This document shows positions 52,917 through 63,281 of a stretch of 64,000 nucleotides of DNA, one piece after another. The stretch is from Bidens hawaiensis (lineage: Eukaryota > Streptophyta > Magnoliopsida > Asterales > Asteraceae): NCBI GenBank assembly GCA_021521415.1, contig JAIQDT010000107.1:186001-250000 (forward strand), in the 5' to 3' direction. How positions within the stretch are numbered: the stretch's first letter is position 1; every line of letters begins with the position of its first letter. The position numbers and the translations under genes were made by a program. Under the pieces are notes generated by a model. The model worked only from the letters and a program-made list of their open reading frames with translations. It had not been told where the DNA came from and made no database searches.

Positions 52917-53794
52917 GGCGATGAGCTAGGTCGGATAAAACCCTTATCCAACAAATCTTGCAACTGAGTGGACAACTCCTGAAGTTCCGCCGGTGCGAGC
53001 CGATACGGGGCTCGTGCTATGGGTGCTGCACCGGGTGTCAACTCGATTTGGAATTCGACTTGTCGTACAGGAGGGAGTCCAGGCAAATCATCCGGGAAAA
53101 CTTCCGGAAAATCGCGCACAATCGGTATATCTTCCATTCGCTTCTCCTCCGCGGGTTTCTCAACAATCTGCGCCAAAATTGCCGGATGACCCTTTCGCAG
53201 GTACTTCTGCGCCTTCATAAGAGTAATGACGCTGGTGGTCATGCCGCTTCTCTCACCTTGGACCGAAATGATCTCGCCGAAAGGGGTAGTAATATGGACT
53301 ATCTTGTCGTGACATATAATCTCCGCTCGGTTCTCGGATAACCAGTCCATGCCGACAACGACGTCGAAACTACTAAGCGAAAAAGGAATAAGGTCGATAT
53401 CAAAGACATGACCTGACAGTTTTAACTTACATCCCGCAAGTACATGAGTCGTTACTATAGTCTTACCGTCAGCTAATTCAACAGGAAACTTAGCATCTAA
53501 CGGAGTTGGAGTTAAGTCTAAGAGTTGGCTAAAGGGTTTCGACACAAAACTCCTATCAGCTCCAGTGTCAAACAAAACAGAAGCAAAACAATCGTTCACA
53601 GGGAACTTACCAGTCACCACGTGCGGATAATTGCGGGCTTGACCCGACCCAATTACAAAAGCCCTTCCTTTGCCATTGCTTCCACCACTACTGCCACTTC
53701 CACTACCTCCATTGTTGTCGTTCTGTTTCAGCTTGGGACAATCTTTCCTGAAATGACCCTCCTGCCCACACTCGAAACATCCCTTCGTCGTCAT
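52844..53794 (-). pseudogene. pol: Gyp-D second zinc knuckle, protease and RT start
   Basis: The 316-residue frame begins with the knuckle CFECGQEGHFRKDC, a Gly/Ser linker, then the aspartic protease (VLFDTGADRSFVSK with D-T-G, VELADGKTIVTTHVL, FDVVVGMDWLSENRAEI) and the PR-RT linker (GLPPVRQVEFQIELTPGAAPI), running into [13 protein letters not shown] where a frameshift occurs. It overlaps gag by a few bases through a one-base deletion in gag. Confidence 0.92.
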
Positions 53795-54837
53795 AGGTGG
53801 CTTAGGAGCACCCTTTGCCGCAAGGTCTCTCTACACTCCTTCGCCTGGTGACCCATCTTTCCGCACCTCTGACACTTGACACGGTCACATGGGCCAACAT
53901 GATGATAATTGCACCTATTGAACTTCGGATATTTCCCAGCATATCCGCTCGAACCCTGCCCGCTACCGTTGTTATTGTTGTTGTGACTTTGATTGTTAAA
54001 GCTCCGAGTGAATTCGGGCTTACGGTAGTGTTGTTGCGGTGGGAGGTTCGAGGACGAGGATCTGGTGTTGTCAAACTTCCTCTTTCCGCTGCTCGGGTTG
54101 CTGTTGTTGTTGTTGTCATTGCTCGGGTTGTCACGGGCTTTAGTGGTTGAACCCCTAGGTGGTAACGCACCTTGGGTCACAGCCTGATCCGTCAGTTTGT
54201 GAGCTAAACGGATCGCTTGTTGTATCGTGGCTGGTCTGGAAGACGTCACCATGCCCTGAATCTGCGGTGCTAACCCATCAATGTACATTTCAATCCTCTT
54301 ACTCGGCGGATCTACCATCCGCGGACACATCACCGCTAACTCGTGAGAACGGGTAGTGTAGGCTTCAATTTCTGAGCCCACCATCTTCAGTGACCAAAAT
54401 TCTGACTCTAACTTCGAAATCTCCTCTCTCGGACAGTACTCCTCTCGCATCATGTTTTTGAACTCTTCCCAGTTCATCGCGTTAGCCAGTTCCAATCCAA
54501 GGATCTGCACGTTCGAATTCCACCAAGTGAGGGCAGAATCCTCAAGTGTTCCAGCAGCGAATTTGACCCTACTGGCAGGGGGACAATTGCACATCTCAAA
54601 TGCCGACTCGGCCTTCTCAGCCCAACGCAGGAAGCCTATAGCTCCCTCAGTGCCCTTAAACGTACTGGGCTTGCAGTCAAGGTAATTCTTGAAGGTACAC
54701 GTTCCACTTGGACCTCCAGCTTGGTTCTGAACATGTGCGGCTAGAGCGGCCGCCGCATGGTCGTTCAGCAGAGTTTGGAGTTCTGCTGCAGTCAAGTTGA
54801 TGTTACCACGTCCTTGTCCAGCGTTTCTTCCGGCCAT
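53791..54837 (-). CDS. gag: Gyp-D gag
   Basis: The 348-residue ORF starts MAGRNAGQGRG. It has the helix TAAELQTLLNDHAAAALAAH, the capsid signature (FLRWAEKAESAFEMCNCP, DSALTWWNSNVQ, EEFKNMMREEYCPREEISKLESEFW, YTTRSHELAVMCPRMV), the linker RLAHKLTDQAV, an Asn-rich region, then knuckles YHHVGPC and CQRCGKMGHQAKEC near residues 310-335. The last 13 residues are off-frame after a one-base deletion, and the third knuckle is in the next frame. It forms the particle and binds RNA. Confidence 0.92.
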   Translation of the reverse strand: MAGRNAGQGRGNINLTAAELQTLLNDHAAAALAAHVQNQAGGPSGTCTFKNYLDCKPSTFKGTEGAIGFLRWAEKAESAFEMCNCPPASRVKFAAGTLEDSALTWWNSNVQILGLELANAMNWEEFKNMMREEYCPREEISKLESEFWSLKMVGSEIEAYTTRSHELAVMCPRMVDPPSKRIEMYIDGLAPQIQGMVTSSRPATIQQAIRLAHKLTDQAVTQGALPPRGSTTKARDNPSNDNNNNSNPSSGKRKFDNTRSSSSNLPPQQHYRKPEFTRSFNNQSHNNNNNGSGQGSSGYAGKYPKFNRCNYHHVGPCDRVKCQRCGKMGHQAKECRETLRQRVLLSHL

Positions 54838-55086
54838 TTCCTAGAATCACAGTATAAAATGTTAAATATGAATTTTTCTTTCATATACAACACACCATAC
54901 ATGTAATAAAAAGATAGGTAAGAAAGAAATAAGAAACAAGATCACATCACAATCATATATTAATCTAATTAATAATTCATGATTAAAACCATTGTATTCG
55001 CTACAAAGTATTTCCAATCAATCCTTAAAATCATAGAAAATAATAGTTCGGATGGAGACAACCCCTCCATCTAAGTGTCATCATCA
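54838..55086 (-). other. Gyp-D spacer between ORF0 and gag
   Basis: AT-rich non-coding spacer of about 250 bp. No feature seen beyond AT runs. Confidence 0.7.
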
Positions 55087-55758
55087 CTAGATGTCATCGT
55101 CTGAGGACACCTCTGAGTGTGCCTCCTCCTCAGCCAGTTCTTCCTCCGGTTCTTCTTCGGGTTCCTCCTCGGGATCTTCTTCAGGTTCCTCTTCAGGCTC
55201 TGCCTCAGGTTCGGCTGCGTTCTGAGCAAGTTGCATTTGTAAGACATCGCAACGCTCTAGTGCTATCTCGGTTCGGGTCCTTGCTAGTTGGAGTTGCTCT
55301 TGCAAGTCTATCATCTCGGCTTGCATCTTCCTCATAATCTTCATCTGTTGATCACTAGCCTCTTGCATTTCCTTCATTGCCGCTGCCATGCAGGCAATCT
55401 CCTCCTTAGTCTCGGTTCCGTCTTTTAACAGTCCAGAAACGTTCGCTCTCGTATAGCGCATGTAACCCACGTCACGCTCCAAGCATGAAACAACAGCTGC
55501 GAGAACTCGCTCTACAGGTTCGGTTATGGGTGGTAGGGTGTTGGGATAAGCAGGGTGGTTCGGGTGAGGTAACGGGGGAACTTGTCCGCGATAGACCATA
55601 CGTCTAATCATGTTAGGGTACCAATCCCAGCTAACGTCATTTTCGTATATGCCTCCGGATAGGCGGTACCTCTTCGGTGCGGGAGCTTCGAGTTCCGGGA
55701 CTACTCGGGGTGGCGATGCGGTAGGTAACTGCGGTTCCTTCCCGTGAGCATGCGTCAT
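55087..55758 (-). CDS. Gyp-D extra ORF upstream of gag (ORF0), unknown function
   Basis: An intact 223-residue frame in element sense. The ATG at 55756-55758 is the first after an in-frame stop four codons upstream. The N-terminal third is Pro-rich with DVSWDWYPNMIRRMVYRGQ. Residues about 70-110 are mixed helix (RVLAAVVSCLERDVGYMRY). About 115-180 is a heptad-rich coiled coil (EEIACMAAAMKEMQ, IMRKMQAEMIDLQEQL). The last 40 residues are Glu/Pro repeats (EEEPEEDPEEE) and a Ser/Asp tail. No retroviral domain is present. Its position between PBS and gag is like ORF1 of some Ogre/Tat elements, but the sequence is not one I recognise. It may be a chaperone, nuclear factor or counter-silencing protein; that is speculation. 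Confidence 0.7.
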   Translation of the reverse strand: MTHAHGKEPQLPTASPPRVVPELEAPAPKRYRLSGGIYENDVSWDWYPNMIRRMVYRGQVPPLPHPNHPAYPNTLPPITEPVERVLAAVVSCLERDVGYMRYTRANVSGLLKDGTETKEEIACMAAAMKEMQEASDQQMKIMRKMQAEMIDLQEQLQLARTRTEIALERCDVLQMQLAQNAAEPEAEPEEEPEEDPEEEPEEEPEEELAEEEAHSEVSSDDDI

Positions 55759-55968
55759 CGAATCGGATGATTATGAGGGTGGCGTCGACATCCCTACATG
55801 TAAGCCGTGTATGCGCGCGCGTATGAGTGAAAGAGGTACAGGGAATAGGTAACAAAGACTACACAAATCTATGCAGTGCGTATCATTATAACTAATGGGT
55901 CGTCGCGGTTATAGTCTAGTATGCATGCAGCTTCTAGTTCGCTATAACCAATGGCTCTGATACCAATC
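55759..55968 (-). other. Gyp-D leader and PBS
   Basis: About 210 bp. The PBS complement at 55953-55965 reads TGGTATCAGAGCC, three bases from the LTR edge. A frame at 55637-55855 overlaps ORF0 in another phase and is not supported. Confidence 0.85.
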
Positions 55969-58607
55969 TGTCACACCCTCAAAATCCACTAACGGAGTTT
56001 TACCGTCAGAGGGTGTTAACTAACATGATCGGAATCATCAGTTATAATCAAACCATAAAACAAAGTTTCAAAACCATGAAAACGTTTACGAGTAATTTAA
56101 TGCGGAAGCGTAAAAACCTTAGAAAACAATGTTACGTCACGCAGGACGATTTAAAACCCAATGATAACAGTTAAAAGTAAGTTTGCATATTTAAAAGTTT
56201 TGCAAGCAATGCATGTTCATAAACCGCGCGCCCGCCTCGGCTACTTGAGAATAACATATTAAAAGTGTCAACACAAGGTTGGTGAGTTCACAAGTTTAAA
56301 TAAAAAATAAAGCGATTAGCGTTTGCGTTCAGCGTGTTGCGTTACAGCGTTTTGCGTTACATCGTTTTGCTTTACCAAATAGTGTTATGTCAATTATATA
56401 TCTATTGGTAGCTAGCCTATAAAACAAGTATCACTAAGTGTTCGACACCGAAGCTGACTGTTTATCAATTTGCCTTGCCACCAGGTCATCCAGACCATGG
56501 TATGTGTTTAGCCAAGATTACACCCGCTCGACATCCAGTCGAGTTTAGAGTTGGGTGGGGTTTGTCAAACCCAGTAGTACTACTCAACAGTGACTCGCTA
56601 TTATCCAAATATTAACAGGTTCGATGTTATAAAGGACTTTAGTTTACGCGTTTGCCACTTAGTCTTTACAAGTGATATATAATCTATATTAACAAAATCT
56701 TAAATGCGTTTCGGAGTATGTTATCTCCCCCAAGTGAAAAGCGTTTAAGTAGTTTAAAAGGGGAAAGTGAAACTCACTGTTTGCGAAGAAATTCCCAAAT
56801 TAAATCACCAAGATGCGCGTCACAGAAAAACTCTCTCTAGCGTTCTAAAACAACAAAGAGATTTTTCTAAGTGTCGGAATATTATCGAGTCTCTAGACCC
56901 GGCACATATTACCTATGCACATAACATGTTTCGTGTTTCGTTTGTGAATCGTGTGTGACTTTAACAAACGTATTTGTGATACATTACATGCGTAAGCAAT
57001 CATATACGTGTCATGTATAGATAAAGCACATCACTAGCAATTACTCCCCGTAAGGGCATTTTGGTCAAATCATGACAATTAACTAGCCATTATTCCCCAT
57101 AAGGGCAATTTGGTCAAATTATGACAATCAATTAGCAATTATTCCCCGCAAGGGTAATTTGGTCAAAACATAACAATTATATAGCAAGTATCATGTTTCA
57201 TGCAATTTCACAAAACTCAGCAGCTAGTTTCACCGAGACAGAAATTCTGCTTGAAAGATTGTACTATTCCACCAATCATAGCATCTTAATTAATTTACCA
57301 AAAATCATCACAGAAGAATATGTCTTAGGTTTCCAGAACATATTTTATTATATCTTTATTCCACATAGTTATCCCACAATCATCAAATCATTACAGCAAA
57401 CTCATAACAGTCAAATTCAGGCGCAACAGAATCTTATTTGCAATTCCCGTTAAACGAAAAATCCAATAAATGCAAGACCACTTGGGTTAGGTTCCTAACT
57501 CAATAAGTCAACTTCCCGAAGTGGAACCAACCCAATTGGTGTCGTAGTTCATGAGATATAACATTTACAAAACAACCTAACAGCGGGTCTAACAGCTCAG
57601 CTTTGCACAACGTTTTTGTAAAATCATAAAATTTAACCTTTACTTGTCCAAAAATTACAAATTTATACTCTATAGAAACTAGACTCAACCTAGTTTACTG
57701 TAGTACCAATAATCTCAACCAATTTTCACATTTACACTTCGTTACAGTCACTTAAACATCAAATACACATTCTGTCCAGTAACTGTTTGCATCCAAACTC
57801 AACATATTAACTATCTATGAACTATCATGCATTCATATAACACTCTAGACTCCATAAACACCATCCATGCACATCAATTACACATTACATACATGATTAG
57901 GGTTCTTGTTAGAACTCAAATCAAAGACACAACAATTAACGTGTAACAATATCAATAATAGTTATCATATCATTACTCAATCAACAACAATCATATTGGT
58001 TACATGCACACATGAAAACGGCAGCTAGGGTTTGTAGTTAACCCAACAAACATCAAAATCAAGTATAAAGGATGCATAGGATAACCAATTATACCTTCCT
58101 AGCACCTAATTCTTCAATCAAACACTTGATTTCTTGATTGTATGTGTGTGTGTAAGTCGACGGCAGCCAAGGAGAAGCCAAGGGAGTTCCGATCGGGATT
58201 TAGGGAGAAAGAAAAATAATGGTTAGGGTTTATTATAACATAGTATTTATAATAATCTATGTTACACTTTGGCCCCTACACTTCTAAGTATTACTTTTCC
58301 TAGCCTAAACTAACGTGTTTACATCTTGAGTTAACGTTTATAACCATGTTATCACATAACACATAAGTCTAACATATAATTATCACATAATTACTGTTTT
58401 GACGTTTTTCGTTTATTCATCAATCGTTTGCGTCAACTCGTTTGCGTTTCGGTGCAACTCGCGAAAGACTACACATGTAGTAAGTGTTAAGCGTCATTTA
58501 AACCCTAGTTTAAATGTAATGAAGTGTGCGTTATAGATTCAGTGATCTTAAGTTTGAATTGACGGAGTTGAGTTAACGGAGTTAACCTGAAATTGACGAT
58601 TGTCACA
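55969..58607 (-). repeat. Gyp-D 5' LTR (2639 bp)
   Basis: Matches 47501-50156 apart from scattered substitutions and one GCGTT repeat unit. The conserved GGGTTTGTCAAACCC...TAGTACTA motif lies at 56558-56583. The edge TGTCACA is followed by the target duplication TGAAG. Confidence 0.95.
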
Positions 58608-59183
58608 TGAAGTCTGCTAGGTGAATATTTAAGTAAAGTCTGCTTGGAGAACTGTTTCCCAACACACTTGGGTTACCAAGTATGCTCGATGATGACAAAA
58701 GCTGCAAAGATTACCCAAAGACCTGTTTTACACTTAGAATATTTTTATGTAATATGTTTTATGATTATGTATCATTGATAAGGGTTTCTAGAAGGAATGA
58801 CAGTTGGCAGGGCAGGTCTATAAATAGAATAATTTTGGACACGCCTTGACATCAGCGGAGACACACGATAAGACACCTGACCTTTTTCCTGAAATTGATT
58901 GTGACGATTGTCTTCATCACGTAAGGATAAAACATTCCATTCTGAAACCCTGATTGTTTTCCGTTTGTATTATTGATTCTATTAATGCAAATCTTTTGAG
59001 TTACAGTTTGTGTTTGTTACCTTTGTGTCTATTAAGCAACATTTAATGTGTTAGTGTTTCCGCCATGGATACATTATTGTTCTTACCCTAAATTGCAGGT
59101 CGTTAACCTTCTTGTCAACACATAACCGTGTGGGTTACGACAGTGGTATAGTGAGTGATTGAGCGATATATACGAGACCAACA

Positions 59184-59525
59184 AGTGGTATCAGAACTTG
59201 TTCCTGCTGTTTGGGTGAAGAACTGTTGCTGATTTTTACTTATTTGAAGACGAAGAATGACGTCAGCTGGCCACTGTTTCATTGATTTGTGACGTCAGCT
59301 GTCATTTTCTTCATTTCTTTCCAGATCTGCAATATTTGGTGTCTTCTTTCTCTTATTTACATTAAAGTTTTAATTTTTATTATAGATCTTGCTCTTATCT
59401 GACCAGATATATCAGTTATGAGAATTTCATCCACAGATCTGATTATATTTCAAAAGAGTATTCAAATTTGTTTAAGTTTGTTAAATTTTCTCTGTTTTTA
59501 AAAAATATTTCAAAATTCCAAAAAG
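59184..59525 (+). other. Cop-I PBS and leader
   Basis: The PBS TGGTATCAGAAC is at 59186-59197, two bases after the LTR end. About 330 bp of non-coding leader follow, with TGACGTCAGCTG words near 59257 and 59292, and a gag ATG at 59526. Confidence 0.85.
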
Positions 59526-59957
59526 ATGTCTGGATATGATGAGCAAGAGGTGTCAACTAACAAAATTCCCAGATTGTACGGACTGGAGAACTTCATAAAA
59601 TGGAAAGTGTTATTCGAAGCAGTCGTCTGCTACAACAATGTAGAGAGGTGGAATTCTATCAAGAATGGACCCTATGTGTCTCAAGGAATAAACAATAACC
59701 CATTTGTTGAAGCAAGAATGAAGAAGGTTGATGATAGAGCCTTAGCCATGCTAAAATTGGGATTATCTTGGGAGATTCTGACCAAAGTTTCTCACCATAC
59801 AACTGCTAAAGCCATGTATGATGCTTTGTTGGAAACGTTTGAATGCAACACAGAACTCAAGAACATCAAGAAAGAGAGGCTGAAGAAACAACTTGACCGA
59901 TTCAAGTATAAGAAAAAATCAATAAATTTAAAATGTTTTGTCATCAAAAAGTTCTGA
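59526..59957 (+). pseudogene. gag: Cop-I gag, N-terminal part
   Basis: The 143-residue frame begins MSGYDEQEVSTNKIPRLYG, as in Cop-F and Cop-G. It has the UBN2-type region (ENFIKWKVLFEAVV, LAMLKLGLSWEILTKVSHHT, AKAMYDALLETF, KKERLKKQLDRFKYKK). At about 59918 it departs from the family (which continues KGERLKSVLQRF) into unrelated sequence and stops. The break coincides with the left copy of a direct repeat. Confidence 0.85.
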
Positions 59958-60644
59958 CCAAATGTCAAGGGGTCGGAGTCAATTCTGGGTGATCTGGAGA
60001 AAGCCAAATAAGCCTTGAGAATAGATATGGAGCATCATAGCATAATAAGTGTTATCAATTCTGAGTTACATTGTTGTCTATGCATGTTTCAAGATAAATC
60101 TCTCCGAATGATAGGCAGAAAAGTGAATACCCAGTCATACACGAGCATGTTGGTATTTGGTCACAAAAAATGAATTATCTTATATACATGACAAAGAACT
60201 AATATGAACAAAATTTTTATCTTTATTCAACCAAAAGTTGATATATGTTCACAAATTTTGAAAGAAAATCCAAACATGAGGGTTAATTATAGAACTACAA
60301 AGATGGGGGCATAAAAGTAAGTCCTGTCATGTCTTGAATGAAAGGCTTGTAAGTCCGAACTGTGTGGCAAGTATGTCCAACGTTCAACTTCACATATGTT
60401 TGAAGTTTTAAAAAGAAAATCCAAATAAATTTATATGTTTTGTCATGAAAATATTTTGACCAAATGTCAGGGGGTTGGAGTCAATTTGGGGTGACCTGGG
60501 GAAAGCCAAATATGCTTTGAGAAGAGATATGTAGCATCATAGCACAATAGGTGTTATCCATTTCTGATTTATGCAAATTAATTAAAGTTTAAACATATCA
60601 CCAAGGAAATGGAATTCATGCTAAGTCTATACTTGCTATTAACC
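59920..60644 (+). other. Rearranged Cop-I interior: direct repeat and accessory-ORF trace
   Basis: A block of about 150 bp (TTTTGTCAT..., GACCAAATGTCA, GGAGTCAATT, GGAGAAAGCCAAATA, AGCATCATAGCA) occurs at 59920-60066 and again, diverged, at 60418-60570. Between them 60092-60180 encodes PNDRQKS-EYPVIHE, matching the accessory frame of Cop-B, with a stop just upstream. So gag is joined close to what should be the 3' region, suggesting a large internal deletion. Confidence 0.6.
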
Positions 60645-63276
60645 TGTCACACCCTCAAAATCCACTAACGGAGTTTTACCGTCAGAGGGTGTGAACTAAC
60701 AGGATCGGAATCATTAGTTATAATCAAACCATAAAAACGTTTAAATGAAAATAAGTGCGGAAGCGTAAAAACCAAAGACAAAAGTTGTGTCACGCATGAC
60801 GACTTAAAAACCCAAGTAATAATAGTTAAAACATGTTTGCATATCAGAATGTTCAAAAACCATGCATGATCCTATACCGCGCGCCCGCCTCTGCTACCTG
60901 AGAATAACATACTAAAAGTGTCAACACAAGGTTGGTGATTTCACAAGTTTATATAAAATAAAGCGTTTAGCGTTTGCGTTCAGCGTTTTGGGTTCAGCGT
61001 TTTGCGTTCAGCGTTTTGCGTTAAGCGTTTTGCGTTACCAGATAGTGTTATGTCAATTATATATCTATAGGTAGCTAGCCTATAAAACAAGTATTACTAA
61101 GTGTTCGACACCGAAGCTGACTGTTTATCATTTGCCTTGCCACCAGGTCTATCCCGACCATGGTATGTGTTTAGCCAAGATTACACCCACTCGACCTCCA
61201 GTCGAGTTTAGCGTTGGGTGGGGTTTGTCAAACCCAGTAGTACTACTCAACAATGACTCGCTATTATCCAATATTAAACGGTTCGATGTGAATGAAGGAC
61301 TTTAGTTATTGCGTTTGCCACTTAGTCTTTACAAGTGATATATAATCTATATTAACAAAATCTTAAATGCGTTTTCGGAGTATGTTATCTCCCCCAAGTG
61401 AAAAGCGTTTGAAAACAGTTTAAAAAGGGGTAAATAAACTCACTGTTTGCAAAGAATTCCCAAAAATAAATCACCAAAGGATGCGCGTCACAGAAAAACT
61501 CTCTCTAGCGTTCTAAAACAACAAAGAGATTTTTTTCTAAGTGTCGGAACTATTATCGAGTCTCTAGACCCGGCACATAATACCTATGCACACAATGTGT
61601 TTCGTGTTTCGTTTGTGAATCGTGCGTGACTTTAACAAGTACATTTGTGATACATTACATGTGTGAGCAACTATTTACGTGTCATGTATTAATAATGTAC
61701 ATCACTAGCAATTACTCCCCGTGAGGGCAATTTGGTCAACACATAACAATTAACTAGCAATTATTCTCCGCAAGGGCAATTTGGTCAAAACACGACAATT
61801 AATTAGCAATCATTCCCCTCAAGGGCAATTTGGTCAAAACACAACAATTAATTAGCAATTACCATGTTTCATGCAACTTTTACAAAATTCAGCAACTAGT
61901 TTCTTAACGACAGAATTCTACTTGTAAAACTAGTCTATTCCACCGATCATAGCATCTCAATTAATTTACCAAAAATCATCACAAAAGAATATATGTGTTA
62001 GGTTTCCAGAACATATTTTTTTGTATTTTTATTTTATATATATTTCTCATAATGATCAATTTACCATAGCAAACTCATAACAGTCAAATTTATGCGCAAC
62101 AGAAAGTTATTTGCAATTCCTGTTAAATGAAAAATCCAAAAAATGCAAGACCACTTGGGTTAGGTTCCTAACTCAACAAGCCAACTTCCAGAAGTGGAAA
62201 CAACCCAATTGGTCTCGTAGTTCATGAGATATAATATTTACAAAACAACCTAACAGCAGGTCTAACAACTCAGCTTTGCACAACGTTTTTGTAAAATCAT
62301 AAAGGTTAACTTTTACACGTCCAAAAATTACAAATTTATATTCTTTAGAAACTAGACTCAACCTAGTTTACTGTAGTATCAATTATCTCAACCAATTTTC
62401 ATATTTACACCCCGTTACAGTCAATTGAACATCAACAACACAATCTGTCCAGAAACTGTTTGCATCCAAACTCAACATATTAACTATCTATGGACCATAA
62501 TCCGTTCATATAGACACCATAACCACTATCCATGCATATCAATTACACCATACATACATGGTTAGGGTTTTATTCGATCTCAAAATCAAAGACACAACAA
62601 TTAACATGCAATAGCACCAATACTAGCTATCAATTCAACAATCAATACATCTTTTAATCAAAACATGACACATGAACACCATCACATATAAAAATCAGAC
62701 CTAGGGTTTATAATTAACCCATTAAAACGGAAATTAAACATAGAGGATGCATAGGATAGTTGTTTATACCTTCCTAGCACCTTAATCTTCAATCAAACTT
62801 GAACAATCTTGATTGTATGTGTGTGTATGAGGCCGATCGCAAGGGGGGGGGGGTCTAGAGGCTACCGTCGGTTTGGGAGAGAAAGGAAGAGGAGAGTTAG
62901 GGTTTTAGGTTTATATTAATAATAATATAATACACTTTGGTCCCTTAACTTTCAAATGTTACTTTACAAGCTTAATTAACTAATTCTAGCACATTGAGTT
63001 AACGTTATATAACATGTTATCACATAACACATAAGTCTAACACATAATTATCACATAATTATTGTTTTGACGTTTTTCGTTTATTCACTAATCGTTTGCG
63101 TCAACTCGTTTGCGTTTTGGTGCAATTCCAGAAAGACTACACATGTAGTAAGTGTTAAGGGTCATTTAAACCCTAGTTTAAATGTAATGAGATGTGCGTT
63201 ATAGATTCAGTGATCTTTAAGTTTGAATTGACGGAGTTGAGTTAACGGAGTTAACCTGAAATTGACGATTGTCACA
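60645..63276 (-). mobile_element. Solo-2: solo LTR of the Gyp-D family (2632 bp)
   Basis: It has TGTCACACCC and TGTCACA edges and exact TAACC duplications (60640-60644, 63277-63281). It aligns end to end with the Gyp-D LTRs but with many substitutions and small indels, so it is older. The conserved GGGTTTGTCAAACCC...TAGTACTA motif is at 61219-61245. There is no internal sequence: it arose by LTR-LTR recombination. Confidence 0.95.
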
Positions 63277-63281
63277 TAACC

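Larger units (their letters stand above)
47501..58607 (-). mobile_element. Gyp-D: chromodomain Ty3/gypsy element, minus strand (11.1 kb)
   Basis: LTRs of 2656 and 2639 bp (47501-50156, 55969-58607), exact TGAAG target duplications (47496-47500, 58608-58612), and a PBS at 55953-55965. Right to left it encodes an extra 223-residue ORF, gag, protease, RT, RNase H, integrase and a chromodomain tail: a Tekay-type chromovirus. Frameshifts, a deletion and nonsense codons make it non-autonomous. The LTRs differ by a few tens of positions by eye, so it is older than Chr-E but younger than Gyp-1. Confidence 0.96.
46677..59183 (+). repeat. Cop-I LTR, interrupted by Gyp-D
   Basis: Blocks 46677-47500 and 58613-59183 total about 1.4 kb, with TGTTGGG and GACCAACA ends. 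The first block has about ten copies of a TCGAGCAAGCTTT/TAGCAAGGTT word, the complement of the words in the Cop-F LTR, and a stretch (GGAATCTTCTCAACCTC) matching the Cop-G LTR edge in reverse. Confidence 0.82.
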
